Source: Bacillus sp. EAC
Lineage (GTDB): Bacteria > Bacillota > Bacilli > Bacillales > Bacillaceae_G
Reading direction: 5' to 3'
Assembly (NCBI RefSeq): GCF_002156875.1
Contig: NZ_NCSY01000001.1
Span: 62,001 to 126,000 of the forward strand
DNA: 64,000 nt
The position numbers and the translations under genes were made by a program. Each line of letters begins with the position of its first letter. Positions within the stretch are counted from its first letter, which is position 1. Below, piece after piece: positions 54,453 to 64,000 of the stretch. The notes under the pieces were generated by a model, which saw only the letters and a list, made by a program, of their open reading frames with translations, did no database searches and was not told where the DNA came from.

Positions 54453-55118
54453 TTAAAGAGATGTTTTTGCCCAATCCGCAGCGAATTTTTCGATACCTTG
54501 ATCTGTTAATGGGTGCTTAGATAGTTGTTCAATAACGCTATAAGGAATAGTTGCGATATGTGCTCCAGCTAATGCAACACGTGTAACATGGTCAGGATGA
54601 CGTACTGAAGCTGCAATAATTTGAGCATCTAAATTATGAACTCGGAATAATTCAGCAATTTTAGCAACTAATAGAACACCATCTTCAGAAATATCGTCTA
54701 AGCGACCTAAGAATGGAGAAACATATGTTGCACCTGCTCTAGCAGCTAAAAGTGCTTGGTTAACTGTGAAGATTAAAGTTACATTCGTTTTTACACCTTT
54801 TTTAGTTAGGTAACGACATGCTTCTAAGCCAGCAAGTGTCATAGGTAACTTAATTGTGATGTTTTTATCTCCACCATTGATTTTAATTAACTCATCAGCT
54901 TCAGAAATCATTTCTTCAGCTGAAATTGCATTTGGAGTTACTTCAGCAGAAACTGATTCTACTTCAGGAACTAATTTTAAAATTTCTTCGATTCGATCTT
55001 CGAATTTCACGCCTTCTTTAGCAACTAAAGATGGATTTGTCGTAACTCCAGATAATACACCCAATTTATAGGCTTTTTGAATATCCTCTACATTTGCTGT
55101 ATCAATAAAAAATTTCAT
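54453..55118 (-). CDS. tal: Transaldolase, small (TalC/fructose-6-phosphate aldolase-like) type
   Basis: 221 residues, the short TalC class. [13 protein letters not shown] at the N-terminus, [11 protein letters not shown], Schiff-base Lys in [11 protein letters not shown], and [15 protein letters not shown]. Transfers dihydroxyacetone units between fructose-6-phosphate and erythrose-4-phosphate. Last gene of the zwf-tkt-gnd-tal operon, 48 bases after gnd. GGAGG upstream of the ATG. Confidence 0.92.
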   Translation of the reverse strand: MKFFIDTANVEDIQKAYKLGVLSGVTTNPSLVAKEGVKFEDRIEEILKLVPEVESVSAEVTPNAISAEEMISEADELIKINGGDKNITIKLPMTLAGLEACRYLTKKGVKTNVTLIFTVNQALLAARAGATYVSPFLGRLDDISEDGVLLVAKIAELFRVHNLDAQIIAASVRHPDHVTRVALAGAHIATIPYSVIEQLSKHPLTDQGIEKFAADWAKTSL

Positions 55119-55166
55119 GATTGTTTTCCTCCAATTATTAAATATATTTTCTATTTTATACTTTAA

Positions 55167-56060
55167 TTATTTCTTTTCAACTGCATGTCCACCAAATTCG
55201 TTACGAAGTGCTGCAACAACTTTACCAGTAAATGTATCGTTGTCTAAAGAACGGTAACGCATAAGTAGTGACATAGCGATTACTGGTGTTGCTGCTTGAA
55301 GGTCTAATGCTGTTTCGATTGTCCATTTACCTTCGCCTGATGAATGCATAATTCCTTTAATTTCATCAAGTTTTGCATCTTTAGAGAATGCATTTTCTGT
55401 TAATTCCATTAACCATGAACGAATTACTGAACCATTATTCCATACTTTTGCTACTTTTTCGTAATCGTAGTCGAAACCACTTTTTTCTAGTACTTCGAAT
55501 CCTTCACCAATTGCAGCCATCATACCATATTCAATTCCGTTATGAACCATTTTTAAGAAGTGACCACTACCAATTTTCCCTGCATATAAGAATCCATTTT
55601 CAACTGAAGTATCTTTAAAAATTGGTTCAACGATATCCCAAGCTTCTTGATCTCCACCAACCATGTAACAAGCCCCATGACGTGCGCCTTCCATTCCACC
55701 AGAAGTACCTGCATCCATAAATTGAATTCCATTTTCTTTAAGCTCATTATAACGTCTGATTGATTCTTTGTAGTGTGAGTTTCCTGCTTCAATGATAATA
55801 TCACCTTCAGTTAAGAAAGGTTTTACTTCACTGATTACTGAATCAACGACAGCATGTGGTACCATTATCCAAAGAATTCTAGGTGTATCTAAATTTTTCA
55901 CAAGTTCTTCTAAGCTTGAAGTACCTGTAGCACCAAGATTTCTCATTTCTTCAACAGCACTATGATTTACGTCAAATGCTACTACCTCATGATTATTGTC
56001 CATTAAATTTTGACCTAAATTTAATCCCATTTTACCTAAACCAACTAATCCTACTCTCAT
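55167..56060 (-). CDS. 6-phosphogluconate dehydrogenase, short YqeC/GndB-like type
   Basis: About 297 residues, much shorter than GndA. Rossmann motif GLVGLGKMGLNLGQNL; the residue after beta-2 is Asp (VVAFDVNHSAVEEM), with no Arg for the NADP phosphate, so NAD is the likely cofactor. Substrate motifs IIEAGNSHYKESIRRY and DAGTSGGMEGARHGA, catalytic Lys in [18 protein letters not shown] at 56060 has GGGAGG eight bases upstream. In the operon with tkt and zwf, so it forms a second oxidative branch beside gndA. Confidence 0.9.
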   Translation of the reverse strand: MRVGLVGLGKMGLNLGQNLMDNNHEVVAFDVNHSAVEEMRNLGATGTSSLEELVKNLDTPRILWIMVPHAVVDSVISEVKPFLTEGDIIIEAGNSHYKESIRRYNELKENGIQFMDAGTSGGMEGARHGACYMVGGDQEAWDIVEPIFKDTSVENGFLYAGKIGSGHFLKMVHNGIEYGMMAAIGEGFEVLEKSGFDYDYEKVAKVWNNGSVIRSWLMELTENAFSKDAKLDEIKGIMHSSGEGKWTIETALDLQAATPVIAMSLLMRYRSLDNDTFTGKVVAALRNEFGGHAVEKK

Positions 56061-56163
56061 ACATTTATCCTCCCAAATCATCCATTGTTATATTAATGTT
56101 TTTCTCTAAGTAAAGTTTTTTATGATAAAAGTATTAAATTACTTTTTAAATCTCAGCTTTAAA

Positions 56164-58158
56164 TTAAGAATTCAATAAATTTTTACTTACTTTAACTACA
56201 TTTTCAGTAGAGAAGCCAAATAATTCCATTACTTCATTTCCTGTTCCAGAAGCTCCGAATGTTTCAATTGAGATTTTTTTGCCTTTGAAACCTACATAGC
56301 GCTCCCATCCAAGTGAGATTCCCATTTCAAGTGAAATACGATTTGAAATAGTTGAAGGTAGAATAGATTCTTTATATTCTTCAGATTGTTTATCAAATAA
56401 TTCCCAACTTGGTATTGAAACTATTCTTACAGAAATGTTTTCTTTTTCTAATTCTAATTTACTGTTAACAGCTAATGAAACTTCAGATCCAGTCGCGATT
56501 AAAATTAAATCAGGCTGATCGTTAGTTTCCGTTAAAATATATCCGCCTTTAGAAAGGTTCTCAATATTTTTAGCAGTCTCTTCGAATACTGGTAAATTTT
56601 GACGGCTTAACACAAGTGCAATAGGTCCTTCTGTATTTTGTAATGCATAAGCCCATGCATTTGCTGTTTCATTTGCATCTGCTGGACGAATAACTGTAAG
56701 ACCTGGTATTGCTCTTAGTGCAACTAATTGCTCAACTGGCTCGTGTGTTGGTCCATCTTCACCTACTGCAATTGAATCATGAGTAAATACATAAGTTACA
56801 GGCAATTTTTGTAATGCTGCTAAGCGAATTGCAGGACGTAAATAATCATTAAATACAAAGAATGTACTAACAAAAGGTTTTACACCGCCATGAAGCGCCA
56901 TTCCATTAGCTGCAGCTCCCATCGCATGTTCACGAACGCCAAAATAAATGTTACGTCCAGCATACGATTCAACTGCAAACTTACTTTCATCTTTAATATC
57001 TGTCATTGTTGAATGAGAAAGATCTGCACTTCCTCCAAAAATTTCAGGGACTAATTTTATATAGTGATTAATTGCTTCACCACTTGCAACTCGAGTAGAA
57101 ATTGTTTTTTGAGAATCAAAAGTTAAAAGATCGTTTGAATCGATTAGAACTTCACCCTTAATTGCTTTTTCTAGTTCTGTAGCTAAAGCAGGATAGTCAT
57201 CACGGTATTTAGTAAACATATCATTCCATTTAACCTCTAAATCGCTACCTTTTTGAAGCAGTGCATTAAAGTGAGCTTTTACTTCTTCTGGTACGAAGAA
57301 ATCTTCTTCATAATTCCAAGCATAAGCTTTCTTTGTTTCTTTTGCTTCATCAAGTCCAAGTGGATTACCATGTGCCTTGTTTGTACCAGCAACTTTAGGA
57401 CTACCATAACCAATAATTGTTCTAATTTCGATAATAGTTGGTTGACTTGTATTTTGTTTTGCAAGTTCAATTGCTTTTGAAATCTCAACATGGTCGTTTC
57501 CATCTTCAACACGTAGATATTGCCAATTTAAAGACTCAGCTCTCTTTTGCATATCTTCTGAGTAGGAAAGATTTAATGTTCCATCTAGAGAAATATCATT
57601 TGAATCATATAAAACAACTAACTTGCCAAGTTTCATATGACCAGCAAGTGACATTGCTTCATAAGCAACACCTTCCATTAAATCGCCATCACCTGCAATT
57701 GCATATGTGTAATGGTCAATAATTGAAAGGTCATTTTTGTTAAATTTAGCAGCTAAATGCGCTTCTGCCATTGCCATACCTACTGCAGTAGCGACCCCTT
57801 GTCCTAGTGGCCCTGTTGTAGCTTCAACTCCATCAGTATGACCAAATTCAGGATGTCCTGGTGTTTTACTATTTAACTTACGGAACCCTTTTAGGTCTTC
57901 GATCGTTACATCATAACCTGCTAAGTGTAATAAACTATATAACATACTTGACCCATGACCAGCAGAAAGCACAAAGCGGTCACGATCAAACCATTTTGAA
58001 TTTTTAGGGTTATGTTTTAGGTGATTAGCCCATAAAGCGTAAGCCATTGGTGCAGCACCCATCGGTAGGCCAGGATGACCAGAATTTGCTTGGTTAATAG
58101 CGTCAATTGATAATGTACGAATTGTATTAATCGATAATGTTGAAATATCAGTATTCAT
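56164..58158 (-). CDS. tkt: Transketolase
   Basis: 664 residues. Thiamine diphosphate motif [19 protein letters not shown], pyrimidine-domain [15 protein letters not shown], and [19 protein letters not shown] at the N-terminus; C-terminal [13 protein letters not shown]. Moves ketol units between pentose phosphates, xylulose-5-phosphate and erythrose-4-phosphate. Second gene of the operon, 23 bases from zwf, with AAGGAG upstream. Confidence 0.95.
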   Translation of the reverse strand: MNTDISTLSINTIRTLSIDAINQANSGHPGLPMGAAPMAYALWANHLKHNPKNSKWFDRDRFVLSAGHGSSMLYSLLHLAGYDVTIEDLKGFRKLNSKTPGHPEFGHTDGVEATTGPLGQGVATAVGMAMAEAHLAAKFNKNDLSIIDHYTYAIAGDGDLMEGVAYEAMSLAGHMKLGKLVVLYDSNDISLDGTLNLSYSEDMQKRAESLNWQYLRVEDGNDHVEISKAIELAKQNTSQPTIIEIRTIIGYGSPKVAGTNKAHGNPLGLDEAKETKKAYAWNYEEDFFVPEEVKAHFNALLQKGSDLEVKWNDMFTKYRDDYPALATELEKAIKGEVLIDSNDLLTFDSQKTISTRVASGEAINHYIKLVPEIFGGSADLSHSTMTDIKDESKFAVESYAGRNIYFGVREHAMGAAANGMALHGGVKPFVSTFFVFNDYLRPAIRLAALQKLPVTYVFTHDSIAVGEDGPTHEPVEQLVALRAIPGLTVIRPADANETANAWAYALQNTEGPIALVLSRQNLPVFEETAKNIENLSKGGYILTETNDQPDLILIATGSEVSLAVNSKLELEKENISVRIVSIPSWELFDKQSEEYKESILPSTISNRISLEMGISLGWERYVGFKGKKISIETFGASGTGNEVMELFGFSTENVVKVSKNLLNS

Positions 58159-58181
58159 CGTTAAATTACTCCTTTTTAATT

Positions 58182-59681
58182 TTATAAAATCATTTTGTTA
58201 TTAGTGTCTTCTGATAACGGCAAAATATCATTATCTAGCCACCAATGAAATCCATTTTCTTTAAGTAATTCATCGGAAGCAACTGGTCCATTAGAACCTG
58301 CTTTATAAGATTGAAGTGGTACAAGATTCTCTTCAAATGCCTCTAATATTGGTTGAACCCATTTCCAAGCTAGCTCAACTTCATTCCAGTGTGCAAAAAA
58401 CTTAGCATCTCCAAGTAAAGCATCATTTATTAGCAATTCATATGCTTCTGGTTGATCGTCTTTATCCACGAAATACTCTGCTTTTACAGGTTCAATTTTT
58501 CCATCTATATTTTTACTATTTAAATAGAAAGAAACACGTTCAGTTGGGTTAATTTCTATTACTAATAGATTTGGACTACTTTTGGCATTATTTTTCGAAA
58601 TGGATTGGATTGGGTTTTTAAACTCAAAAACAATTCGAGTAGATTTTTCTTTCAACCGTTTACCAGTACGGATATAGAATGGAATACCATTCCAGAAATC
58701 ATTTTCAATCCAAAGTCTTGCGGCAATATACGTATCATTTTTAGAAGAGAACTCTATACCTGGTTCGTTTCTATAAGCTACGACTTTTTTGCCATTTAAT
58801 TCACCTGAGCCATACTGAGCCCGTACGACATGTGAAGTGACTTCATCCTTTGATAATGGTCGAAGTGATTCAAGTACTTTCTTCTTTTCTTCACGAATAT
58901 CATTTGCAGTATTTCGATTTGATAAATGCATTGCTGTCATCATTAACAGTTGCAGCATGTGATTTTGAAACATGTCACGAATTGCTCCAGCATTATCATA
59001 ATATCCGGCTCTTTCTTCAACACCGACTGTCTCACTTGCAGTTATTTGCACGTTTGCAATATATTGCTTATTCCATAATGCTTGTAAAACAGGATTTGCA
59101 AATTCCAATGCTTCTAAGTTTTGTACCATTGGCTTCCCAAGATAATGGTCGATTCGATAAATTTCGTCTTCTTTAAAAGATTTGCTTAGTTTTTCATTTA
59201 ATTCTCTAGCTGTCTTTAAATCACGACCAAATGGTTTTTCAATGATCAATCTTTTCCAGCCTGAATTCGAGCCTAAGCCACTTTCTTTAATATTTGACGC
59301 GATTAAATCGAAATATTCTGGAGCAACTGATAAATAAAACAGTCTGTTTTCTGGAATACTTAATTCACTTTCACGTCTTTTGACAAGATTCAATAACTCT
59401 AAATAACCTTCTTTATTTGTAATATCTAACTGTTGGTAGCTGATTGATTTTAGAAATGCATCAACCTTGTCATTTTCAATCGCACGTCTAGAAAATGTAG
59501 TTAGAGATTTTTGTACTTGTGATTGAAACTCACTGTCTGAAAATTCTTTCCTACCTAAGCCTATTACAGAAAACGCTTCAGGCATTTTTTGATCAAGAAA
59601 CAGATTATATAAAGCAGGATAAATTTTTCGTTTTGCTAAATCACCTGTAGCTCCGAACAATACAAATGACATAGAATCCAT
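58182..59681 (-). CDS. zwf: Glucose-6-phosphate dehydrogenase, copy 2
   Basis: 499 residues, same length as copy 1 but clearly diverged. [51 protein letters not shown] are the coenzyme, catalytic and substrate regions. GAGGAGG eight bases before the ATG. First gene of the zwf-tkt-gnd-tal operon, so it and the NAD-type gnd are made with the non-oxidative enzymes. A promoter should lie in 59682-59890, which is AT-rich, with no clear consensus hexamers. Confidence 0.94.
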   Translation of the reverse strand: MDSMSFVLFGATGDLAKRKIYPALYNLFLDQKMPEAFSVIGLGRKEFSDSEFQSQVQKSLTTFSRRAIENDKVDAFLKSISYQQLDITNKEGYLELLNLVKRRESELSIPENRLFYLSVAPEYFDLIASNIKESGLGSNSGWKRLIIEKPFGRDLKTARELNEKLSKSFKEDEIYRIDHYLGKPMVQNLEALEFANPVLQALWNKQYIANVQITASETVGVEERAGYYDNAGAIRDMFQNHMLQLLMMTAMHLSNRNTANDIREEKKKVLESLRPLSKDEVTSHVVRAQYGSGELNGKKVVAYRNEPGIEFSSKNDTYIAARLWIENDFWNGIPFYIRTGKRLKEKSTRIVFEFKNPIQSISKNNAKSSPNLLVIEINPTERVSFYLNSKNIDGKIEPVKAEYFVDKDDQPEAYELLINDALLGDAKFFAHWNEVELAWKWVQPILEAFEENLVPLQSYKAGSNGPVASDELLKENGFHWWLDNDILPLSEDTNNKMIL

Positions 59682-59893
59682 TAACTAAACCTCCTCATGT
59701 CGAACTCATTTAAATACTGTAAATAAAATATATTTTCAAACGTTCAATATCTTTAAAACGAGATAATCTAAGTTCAAATAATTCTGCTCAATTATTTTCG
59801 GAAAATATTTTTTACACTTTATTATAATACAAGAAAAAAATTTTTGTTTCCATAAAAATGCATTTTATTTCTACTTAATTACTCGCTTTATAA

Positions 59894-59938
59894 AAAAACA
59901 CCTTATTAACTAAAAAGTTAAATAAAGTGTTTTTTTTA
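59894..59938 (-). terminator. Terminator of the DUF445 gene
   Basis: AAACACcTTATT.. / ..AATAAaGTGTTT imperfect stem with a T run on the minus strand. Confidence 0.55.
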
Positions 59939-59955
59939 AATAATTTGATGTTTGA

Positions 59956-61146
59956 TTATGAAAATACGATTTGAAGTGATGTTAAGATTAATCCAATTAG
60001 GAATCCACAAACAGCACCGTTTACTCGAATCCACGTTATATCTTTCCCAATTTTGTTTTCTAATAAATCGGTTATTTCTTCAGTAGACAATTTTTCAATA
60101 TTAATTCGAACTAAATCTCCAATTTTATGATGATATTTTTCGATTGCATCAATTAGCATCTGCTTAAAACTTATTTCTAACTTTTCAATCCAGCCTGATT
60201 CCTTAATAAATACGATAATCTTGGTTAAACTTTCAAAAATAAAATTTGCATCTGATAGCTTGTTTTTAAACCAATTGATCCCTTGTTCAACAATATAATC
60301 ATAGCCTTTAAGCTTCCACTCATCTAATTGACGTATAATATTGTCATTCGACTTATTCTTTTCTGCTTCTATTCGAATAAACGATAGGATTAAGTTTCTT
60401 CTTTCACTATTTGGATCTTTTAATTCGGTTAATAAGTCTAGTAATCCTCCGTGGATAAACTCGGTTATTTTATCTTCACCAATCATTGGAAGAAAAGCTT
60501 TTACCATAAAAAATTTTCTTTCAATAAATTGGATGATCTCTCTTCCAATCATTTCTTTAATATGAGGTAAACGGACATAATCCTCTAATTTCGTAAGTAA
60601 AAATTCATATGTTTTAGAGTCCCAGTGATTCTCAAAGACGGTATCGACTGCGTTGGTCACTAATTTTTCAGAGGAAATTGATTCAATACTTGGTCGAATT
60701 GAATTCTTTAAGAAATTTTCAATTGTCTCATTTTTTATCGTTCCCCCAAATTGTTGAATCGATTGGATGATTTTTGCTCTAGTATCTGGATTTTCTAACA
60801 ATTTTTCAAATTTATTTAAACCTTGTTCAAGCCATTGTCGTTCTTCTACTCTTTCAATCAAGCTTTGTTTACTTAACCATTGATTGTTTAATGTACTTAA
60901 TATTCCTTCAGTAATCTTTGTTCTATTTTTTGGTAAAAGTGCAGTATGTGGGATCGGTAAACCAAGTGGATGACGAAACATCGCAGTTACTGCAAACCAG
61001 TCTGCTAAACCACCTACTAAAGCAGCCTCAAACCCTCCAGATAAAATCTGAATAATTTTAGAATCGAACGGCATTGTTGCCACAAACCCACAAGTTGCAA
61101 CAAAAAGTGAGATATTTGCTAGCCGTTTTGAATTTTTTTCCTTCAT
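59956..61146 (-). CDS. DUF445 family membrane protein
   Basis: About 396 residues. N-terminal membrane segments around GFEAALVGGLADWFAVTAMF and RHPLGLPIPHTALLPKNR, the DUF445 hallmark; a long helical soluble middle; and a C-terminal hydrophobic helix (NGAVCGFLIGLILTSLQIVF) preceded by WIRV. Function unknown in the family. The ATG at 61146 has AGGAGG ten bases upstream; upstream in-frame codons lie before this site. Monocistronic. Confidence 0.82.
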   Translation of the reverse strand: MKEKNSKRLANISLFVATCGFVATMPFDSKIIQILSGGFEAALVGGLADWFAVTAMFRHPLGLPIPHTALLPKNRTKITEGILSTLNNQWLSKQSLIERVEERQWLEQGLNKFEKLLENPDTRAKIIQSIQQFGGTIKNETIENFLKNSIRPSIESISSEKLVTNAVDTVFENHWDSKTYEFLLTKLEDYVRLPHIKEMIGREIIQFIERKFFMVKAFLPMIGEDKITEFIHGGLLDLLTELKDPNSERRNLILSFIRIEAEKNKSNDNIIRQLDEWKLKGYDYIVEQGINWFKNKLSDANFIFESLTKIIVFIKESGWIEKLEISFKQMLIDAIEKYHHKIGDLVRINIEKLSTEEITDLLENKIGKDITWIRVNGAVCGFLIGLILTSLQIVFS

Positions 61147-61291
61147 TACTAAATTGCCTCCTAAAACTGTTTGAAAATAGTATATCACTCCTTTAAGTTC
61201 ATACTAAATTCAAAAACACTTTTTTCTCATCTACATTAAAAAAGACTGTTTTCACAGCCAAAAAACAATTAAAAATGAATCTCAAAAAATT

Positions 61292-61717
61292 TTATACTTC
61301 CATTTGAAAATGATGACAAGTAATATTTAATCCATTTTTAAGATAAAAACGGTGTGCATCAAATCGATGTACTCCAGAGTCTAAATGAAATTGAACACAC
61401 TCATTTTTTTTTGCTTCATGCATTAACCAATCCCATAAAAGTTGAGCATAGCCTTTTTTTCGGCTTAATTCATTCGTAATTAAATCGTCAACGTAAAAAT
61501 ATTTCCCCCATGCTAATGATTCAGTTATATGATATCCAGCGACAGCAGCTACCTCTTCATTTTCAATTACTGCAACTAAATTGTATCCATTTGTTTGAAT
61601 TAAACGATTAATTAATTCGATATAATCGTTTTGATTTAAATGTGGACGTAATTGATTTACAGTTTTAAACGTTCTCAAAATATCCGTATCACTTCTCATT
61701 ATTTTTATTTCAGCCAA
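61292..61717 (-). CDS. GNAT-family N-acetyltransferase
   Basis: About 141 residues. GNAT core: VAVIENEEVAAVAGYHI, the beta-4 DLITNELSRKKGYAQLLWDW with a weak acetyl-CoA loop (RKKGYAQ instead of RGxGxG/A), and C-terminal HRFDAHRFYLKNGLN. Acceptor unknown. Start is a TTG at 61717 with GGGGAG seven bases upstream; the ATG at 61732 precedes that site and cannot use it. Confidence 0.78.
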   Translation of the reverse strand: MAEIKIMRSDTDILRTFKTVNQLRPHLNQNDYIELINRLIQTNGYNLVAVIENEEVAAVAGYHITESLAWGKYFYVDDLITNELSRKKGYAQLLWDWLMHEAKKNECVQFHLDSGVHRFDAHRFYLKNGLNITCHHFQMEV

Positions 61718-61858
61718 AATTAATCTCCCCATCTCATTTGCGAATTGATTTTTATTTCATAGTCTATCTATTTAAAATATCAAATTATTATGTTTTAATA
61801 AAAGGTTTTTATGTAAAAAAATAGAATCTATCATTAATCGTTTTGAAAGGAATAAATT

Positions 61859-62308
61859 ATGAAAAAAAAATTAATTTTTACTCTTTCGATTTTGATAGTA
61901 ATCCTTGTAATTGGCTTTTATAAAATATTTATCAGAGGAACTGTGGAAAATATTAGTTTTTTATCTATCCATCACGTTGAAGCATCTGACTATTTAATAA
62001 ATATAGTAGCCGATAATCCAAATAGTGCTTCAATGATCAGTGGAGTAGATTACAAATATAAAAATCGTACTGTCTATCTAAAGTTTAGAAGTGCACCTGT
62101 AAATCAATTTGGAAACTCTATAAATGAGAAAAACATTTTGATAACAGATTATTTCCCTAATGTAAAAAAGATAGTTTTACTTGGTAAGACAAATCAGAAG
62201 AAAACGGTTTGGGCCATCGAATAAGTGATTGTTTACGTTTTTGGTATAGGAAGTGAAGCACAAAACAATGAAAAGTACTATGTAGTTCTTTTTGATGTAG
62301 AAAAATAG
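61859..62308 (+). pseudogene. Membrane-anchored protein with probable premature stop
   Basis: From the ATG at 61859 (AAAGGA upstream) 121 codons read to a TAA at 62222-62224. N-terminal anchor LIFTLSILIVILVIGFYKIF, then a soluble part. Directly after the TAA the same frame continues for 27 codons (VIVYVFGIGSEAQNNEKYYV, VLFDVEK) to a TAG at 62306, and only then does the terminator follow. The extension looks like a genuine C-terminal strand pair, so a GAA or similar codon may have become TAA. The 121-residue form (61859-62224) may still be functional. Family not recognised. Confidence 0.5.
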
Positions 62309-62332
62309 AATTAAAATAAATGCAATTAAAAT

Positions 62333-62365
62333 AACGCAGAGACTAAAAATTCCTGCGTTTTTAGA
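62333..62365 (+). terminator. Terminator after the membrane-anchored protein
   Basis: AACGCAG / CTGCGTT stem followed by TTTTTAGATTTT. Confidence 0.6.
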
Positions 62366-62456
62366 TTTTATCGTTTAAATACTTGCTCTATTAATTGATT
62401 ATTACGTTATTCGACTTACCAACCAAAATACTTAGAAAAGATCAATACTATATTCG

Positions 62457-63275
62457 TTAAGGTTCGAATCCTTTTTGACTAATATAAATCTGATTATCTG
62501 AAAAATATTGTTTAAATCGCTCGTAAACTATTTTATAAGCGGTAGTACTATACCCTTCTTCTAAACCTAATTCATCATATTTTGTTGCGATGCCAAGTCG
62601 TGTTGTCCTTTTCCCACCACTCCCATCACCCATAAAATAATCATCAATACAAATTCTATTTACAACAGTAGATAATTTTATTGGGAAATCTTTACTACTA
62701 GGTAAAAGTGGAGCAATAGTCGCCTGGGTAGGTATTCCTGCCTCCGCTAAAACTTCTAATGTTTTTAATCTTGCTTGAATGGGAGGAGCCTCTGGCGTGA
62801 AATATTTTCTAATATTTTCTTCATCTGTTTCAATCGTCATACTTACCCGAACTTTATCATTAAATTGAGATAGTAAGTCGATATCTCTTTTAACAAGTGG
62901 GCTACGTGTTTGTACAAATAAAAAGTCGGGTGGAACTTCCAACATTGATTCTAATAAACTTCTAGTTACTCTTTCTTTTGATTCAATTGGTTGATATGGA
63001 TCAGTACTTGAGGACATGAAGATCGTTACTTTCCCCTTCTTTTTTGCTTTTTGAAGTTCATTTCGCAAAAGTTCCGCTGCGTTCTTTTTAATATCAACCC
63101 ATTCACCCCAATCACCACTTCTAAAAAGTGAAACTGGCATTTGACGAACATAACAATATGAGCATGCAAATGAGCATCCTGTGTATGGATTTAAAGAATG
63201 CGTGTAGCCAGATAGAAAACCCGTTGCTTTATTAAGTATTGTTTTTGGATTCTTATAATATATTTCACTCTTCAT
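62457..63275 (-). CDS. SPL-family radical SAM protein
   Basis: About 272 residues. The radical SAM cluster motif CSFACSYCYVRQMPV (CX3CX2C) is preceded by SLNPYTG; later blocks MSSSTDPYQPIE and VQTRSPLVKRDIDLLSQF fit the SplB-like/Rv2578c group. This group is related to but distinct from spore photoproduct lyase; its substrate is unknown. ATG at 63275 with GGAGG seven bases upstream. The methyltransferase gene upstream on the same strand (76 bases) suggests a DNA-repair association. Confidence 0.83.
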   Translation of the reverse strand: MKSEIYYKNPKTILNKATGFLSGYTHSLNPYTGCSFACSYCYVRQMPVSLFRSGDWGEWVDIKKNAAELLRNELQKAKKKGKVTIFMSSSTDPYQPIESKERVTRSLLESMLEVPPDFLFVQTRSPLVKRDIDLLSQFNDKVRVSMTIETDEENIRKYFTPEAPPIQARLKTLEVLAEAGIPTQATIAPLLPSSKDFPIKLSTVVNRICIDDYFMGDGSGGKRTTRLGIATKYDELGLEEGYSTTAYKIVYERFKQYFSDNQIYISQKGFEP

Positions 63276-63332
63276 TAAATGTCCTCCAAAAATTGTTATA
63301 CTTATCAAAAAGTAGAAGTAGATTAGAATTTT

Positions 63333-63851
63333 TTATATTATTGACTCCATTTTCAAGAGATTAACTTTCATTTCTAAGCCACCACGATAACCAGTTAAAG
63401 AACCATTTTTACCGATAACTCGGTGACATGGAATTGCAATTAAAATTGGATTTGCACCTATAGCTGTTCCAACCGCTCGAACAGATTTTGGTCTATTTAT
63501 AAAATGTGCAATATCTGAATATGACTTTGTTTCACCATATGGAATGTTGCATAATGCATTCCATACATCTAGTTGAAAAGATGTGCCTTTAAAGACTAGT
63601 GGTTGTGTAAAATTTTTTCTCTGGCCATTTAAGAACTCGATTAACTCTTTTTTGTATGTTTGTAATTTATTAGGGTCTTCAATAAGTTCATTACCTGGAA
63701 AATGTTTGTTTACCCATTTTACTAATTCAGCAAATGACTCATTTTGCGATCCTACAAAACATAGTCCTTTGTTTGTAGCAGCTATATAAATATTCCATTC
63801 ATTATGATTTATAAGTGTCCAATTTACTACTTCATTATTGTTAAGAACCAT
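63333..63851 (-). CDS. ogt: Methylated-DNA-protein-cysteine methyltransferase (Ogt-type)
   Basis: About 172 residues. Helix-turn-helix region PYGETKSYSDIAHFINRPKSV, Arg finger in RAVGTAIGANP, and the alkyl-acceptor motif IPCHRVIGKNGSLTGYRGG with active Cys. Removes O6-alkyl groups from guanine in a suicide reaction. The ATG at 63851 has GAGGTG six bases upstream; an earlier in-frame codon would add a spurious hydrophobic stretch. Confidence 0.92.
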   Translation of the reverse strand: MVLNNNEVVNWTLINHNEWNIYIAATNKGLCFVGSQNESFAELVKWVNKHFPGNELIEDPNKLQTYKKELIEFLNGQRKNFTQPLVFKGTSFQLDVWNALCNIPYGETKSYSDIAHFINRPKSVRAVGTAIGANPILIAIPCHRVIGKNGSLTGYRGGLEMKVNLLKMESII

Positions 63852-63966
63852 ATTGTTCACCTCTTGTAAAATTTTAACTATATAAATTATTATAACCTTG
63901 ATCGCAACAAATGACTTGTTGATAAAATGAAAGAGCAAGATTTTGATATTTAAATATAGAAAAAAT

Positions 63967-63998
63967 AAAACCCACTAGATTTTAATCTAATGGGTTTT
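63967..63998. terminator. Bidirectional terminator at the window edge
   Basis: AAAACCCA ... TGGGTTTT with inner TAGATT/AATCTA, so it likely serves a gene beyond the edge. Confidence 0.6.
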
Positions 63999-64000
63999 AC

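Noticed and set aside
1-64000. CRISPR arrays, prophage modules, insertion sequences, tRNA or rRNA genes
   Set aside because: No regularly spaced repeats, transposase or phage structural genes, or RNA gene sequences were recognised on either strand; the amidase alone is not evidence for a prophage.

Overview
The window looks like chromosomal DNA of a low-GC Firmicute, most likely a member of the Bacillaceae (Bacillus sensu lato). Reasons: AT-rich DNA, strong AGGAGG-type ribosome binding sites with some TTG and GTG starts, classic intrinsic terminators after almost every transcription unit, CcpA cre-like sites, spore-type genes, and families typical of bacilli (XRE-TPR peptide-sensor regulator, sporulation-type kinase, TelA, YitT, DUF2935, CstR). 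No rRNA, tRNA, CRISPR array, prophage or insertion sequence was recognised. Exact genus is not decidable from the sequence alone.

Layout. 0-9 kb: the end of a YitT membrane protein (cut by the window edge), an aldo/keto reductase, a candidate structured small RNA, an amidase with a peptidoglycan-binding domain, a ribbon-helix-helix/J-domain-like protein divergent from a small helical protein across a doubly palindromic promoter, and a three-gene operon (membrane protein, substrate-binding/vWA protein, TelA). 9-14 kb: an alpha/beta hydrolase and a Crp/Fnr regulator divergent from an operon of a class V aminotransferase, a YitT-like protein and an amino-acid permease with a cre site. 14-30 kb: two very large secreted, paralogous subtilases ending in dockerin-like modules, which share an upstream architecture; between them lie a TPR-type XRE regulator, a small membrane peptide gene, a DUF2935 protein, a PAS histidine kinase, an L,D-transpeptidase and a kinase-like protein with a His/Ser/Arg-rich tail. 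A Pro/Gly-rich small protein behind a sigma-K-like promoter follows.

30-46 kb: an MFS exporter, a CX5R phosphatase, then the propionate/odd-chain module mutA-mutB-meaB-mce-carboxyltransferase, preceded by a biotin-carrier-like protein that lacks the biotinyl lysine. Next is a persulfide-response unit (CstR-type repressor with a perfect operator inside its promoter, plus two rhodaneses, one split by an in-frame TAA), an acyl-CoA synthetase and a glutamate/dicarboxylate symporter.

46-60 kb: pentose-phosphate genes, present twice for the oxidative branch. zwf (plus strand) converges on an NADP-type gnd; further on, a minus-strand operon zwf-tkt-gnd-tal carries a second G6PDH and a short 6PGDH whose cofactor loop suggests NAD, with a lactonase gene nearby. 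An AbrB-family membrane protein, a short-chain dehydrogenase, a MarR regulator with an MhqR-like operator and a HesB-like protein lie between them. 60-64 kb: DUF445 protein, GNAT acetyltransferase, a membrane-anchored protein with a probable premature stop, an SPL-type radical SAM protein and a DNA alkyl-cysteine methyltransferase.

Degenerate intergenic repeats, some with short terminal inverted repeats, are scattered at about 20.3, 23.0, 42.3, 51.6, 52.4 and 54.1 kb. The most striking non-genic signals are the shared protease upstream regions, the tandem palindromic operator at 4.5 kb, and the in-frame TAA codons in two otherwise readable genes.
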